From assembly GCA_049317345.1 (NCBI GenBank), contig JBMOIL010000143.1:1-6075 (forward strand): 6,075 nt of DNA, written 5' to 3'. A model generated the notes under the pieces. That model did no database searches. It saw only the letters and a program-made list of their open reading frames with translations, and was not told the origin of the DNA. How positions within the stretch are numbered: position 1 is the stretch's first letter; the number at the start of each line of letters is the position of its first letter. The translations under genes and the position numbers were made by a program. Shown here piece by piece: positions 4,920 through 6,075 of this stretch. Source of the stretch: Mxb001 sp049317345. GTDB lineage: Bacteria; Actinomycetota; Actinomycetes; S36-B12.

Positions 4920-6075
4920 GTGGCGCGCGATGAGGTGGCGGTGATCTCGCGCGAGGGTGTCCCGGACCGCCGCTACTTCCGCACCCCCGCCACGGCACCC
5001 GGGCCGAGCGGCCCGCAGATGCTGCGCGCCATCCGGACGATCCGATCCGACGCGCTCGGTTTCCTCGAGCAGATGGCCCGCACCTACGGCCCGGTCGTGC
5101 AGTTCCCTATTCCATCGCCGCCGACCTTTCTGGTCTCAGATCCGGAGGCTGTGCGCCGGGTTCTCGTCACCCATGCGCGCGACTATGACAAGGAGACGAT
5201 CCAGTACCGGTCGCTCTCGCTGGTCACGGGCGAGGGCCTGCTCACCACGTCGGGTGAGGTGTGGCGCCGACAGCGTCGGATGGTGCAACCGGCCTTCCAC
5301 CACGAGGTTCTCGAAGGGGTCGTCGGGCATGCGGCGCGAGCGACCGAGGAGCTGATCTCGCGCTGGGGAGATCTCTCGCGCGGGGCGGTCATCGACATCG
5401 ATGAGGCGATGATGCGCGTCGCTCTCGAGACGGTGGGTGCGTCCCTCTTCGGTACTGATCTGTCAGGGGATGCGGATCGGCTTGCGCGCGCCACCATCGA
5501 GGCACTCGATGTCGTCGTTGCCCGTGCCCAGGTGCCCGTGCAACCACCCGACTGGCTGCCGACGCGACCCACGCGCCGACTCCGCGCGGCGCTCGTGCAA
5601 CTCGACGATGCCGTCGCCTCGATGGTGGCCTCGCGACAGCGCGCGGGCTCAGCGGATGAGCCCTCCACTCTCCTGGACCTGCTCGTCGAAGCGGCCGCGG
5701 CCGATCCGCCCATTCCCGCTTCCGAGGTGCGCGATGAGCTGGTGGCCTTCCTCGTCGCCGGGCACGAGACGACCGCGAGCGCTCTCACGTGGGCGCTGTG
5801 GCTGCTGGCCGGTGATGCCGAGGTGCAGGGCGAGGTGGCGCGGGAGCTCGATGAGGTGCTGGGTGAGCGGGCCCCGACGTGCGCCGACCTTGATCGTCTG
5901 CCGTGGACGCGCGCGGTTTTCGATGAGGCGATGCGGCTGTATCCCCCCGTGTGGCTGGTGTCGCGTCACGCGAAGGTGGACGACGTACTCGCGGGCCGTG
6001 AGATCCCCGCTGGATCGCTCATCATCATGACGCCGTACATCGCGCAGCGTGATCCGCAGCTCTGGGAGGCGCCCA
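4920..6075 (+). CDS. Cytochrome P450 monooxygenase, N-terminal and central part (3'-truncated by window edge)
   Basis: The frame stays open from the TAG at 4908 to the window end, giving 385 residues from the GTG at 4920. P450s insert one oxygen atom from O2 into a substrate at a heme-thiolate centre. Visible marks are the C-helix WRRQR (115-119, heme propionate contact), the I-helix oxygen-binding motif A280-G-H-E-T-T285 and the K-helix E336-A-M-R339 followed by LYPPVW. The heme-cysteine loop FxxGxxxCxG lies beyond the edge. There is no N-terminal membrane anchor, so it is probably soluble. QYRSLSLVTGEGLLT (95-109), LVAGHETTASALTW and EAMRLYPPVW resemble remembered stretches of Thermus CYP175A1, a beta-carotene hydroxylase, more than the usual Streptomyces class I P450s. 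No ATG is available in frame at the N-terminus. GTG at 4920, 4935 or 4941 could be the start; 4920 fits a leaderless transcript, while 4941 has an AGG a few bases upstream. Redox partner and substrate are not visible. Family certain, subfamily tentative. Confidence 0.92.
   Translation, partial: MARDEVAVISREGVPDRRYFRTPATAPGPSGPQMLRAIRTIRSDALGFLEQMARTYGPVVQFPIPSPPTFLVSDPEAVRRVLVTHARDYDKETIQYRSLSLVTGEGLLTTSGEVWRRQRRMVQPAFHHEVLEGVVGHAARATEELISRWGDLSRGAVIDIDEAMMRVALETVGASLFGTDLSGDADRLARATIEALDVVVARAQVPVQPPDWLPTRPTRRLRAALVQLDDAVASMVASRQRAGSADEPSTLLDLLVEAAAADPPIPASEVRDELVAFLVAGHETTASALTWALWLLAGDAEVQGEVARELDEVLGERAPTCADLDRLPWTRAVFDEAMRLYPPVWLVSRHAKVDDVLAGREIPAGSLIIMTPYIAQRDPQLWEAP

Noticed and set aside
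4001..4933. 310-codon open frame antisense to pgm and crossing the divergent spacer
   Set aside because: It is a shadow of the pgm codon pattern (GC-rich third positions) with no domain or ribosome site. It would overlap both pgm and the P450 start.
4916..4933. ATG at 4916 as a start for the P450 or a leader peptide
   Set aside because: It is out of frame with the P450 and ends after five codons (TGA at 4931-4933). There is no sign that it is a regulatory leader, although translation through it cannot be excluded.
1..6075. Search for a novel defence, mobile or RNA-based system
   Set aside because: All six frames are accounted for by ordinary metabolic, transport and P450 genes with tiny gaps. 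I saw no repeat array, integrase, transposase, toxin-antitoxin pair, tRNA-like or riboswitch-like structure.

Overview
The window is chromosomal-looking DNA of a high-GC bacterium. G+C is high throughout, with strong G/C bias at third codon positions. The phosphoglucomutase N-terminus and the general gene style suggest an actinobacterium. Microbacteriaceae or a relative is a guess I cannot test here. There are six protein-coding genes, packed almost edge to edge: four are complete and two are cut by the window ends. I see no RNA genes, insertion sequences, CRISPR arrays or attachment sites. No stretch over about 300 bases lacks a gene; the longest non-coding stretch is 52 bp.

Left block, plus strand (1-1145): the C-terminal third of a major facilitator superfamily transporter (1-315) overlaps, through an ATGA stop/start junction, an aminoglycoside/hydroxyurea-type phosphotransferase of the APH(6) family (312-1145). 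The two look translationally coupled and may form an export-plus-inactivation pair.

Middle block, minus strand (4867 down to 1155): this reads as one operon in the order pgm (phosphoglucomutase), galM (aldose 1-epimerase), zinc alcohol dehydrogenase. pgm and galM overlap by 4 bp (ATGA). galM and the dehydrogenase are 9 bp apart, and the dehydrogenase ribosome binding site is built over the galM stop codon. pgm interconverts glucose 1-phosphate and glucose 6-phosphate, and galM interconverts aldose anomers. The dehydrogenase belongs to the cinnamyl-alcohol/YahK-type NADPH-dependent aldehyde reductases. Its tail meets the kinase tail convergently with only 9 bp between the stop codons.

Right block, plus strand (4920 to the edge): a cytochrome P450 is read divergently from pgm across 52 bp, starts at a GTG and is cut before its heme-binding cysteine loop. 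Several stretches resemble what I remember of Thermus CYP175A1, a beta-carotene hydroxylase, so a carotenoid- or lipid-type substrate is a reasonable hypothesis only. A TAnnnT-type -10 element sits 6 nt before this GTG, which suggests a leaderless mRNA.

I do not see an undescribed multi-gene defence or mobile system here. The points most worth a second look are the P450 and its start, the kinase/exporter pair, and the unusual pgm-galM-dehydrogenase grouping.
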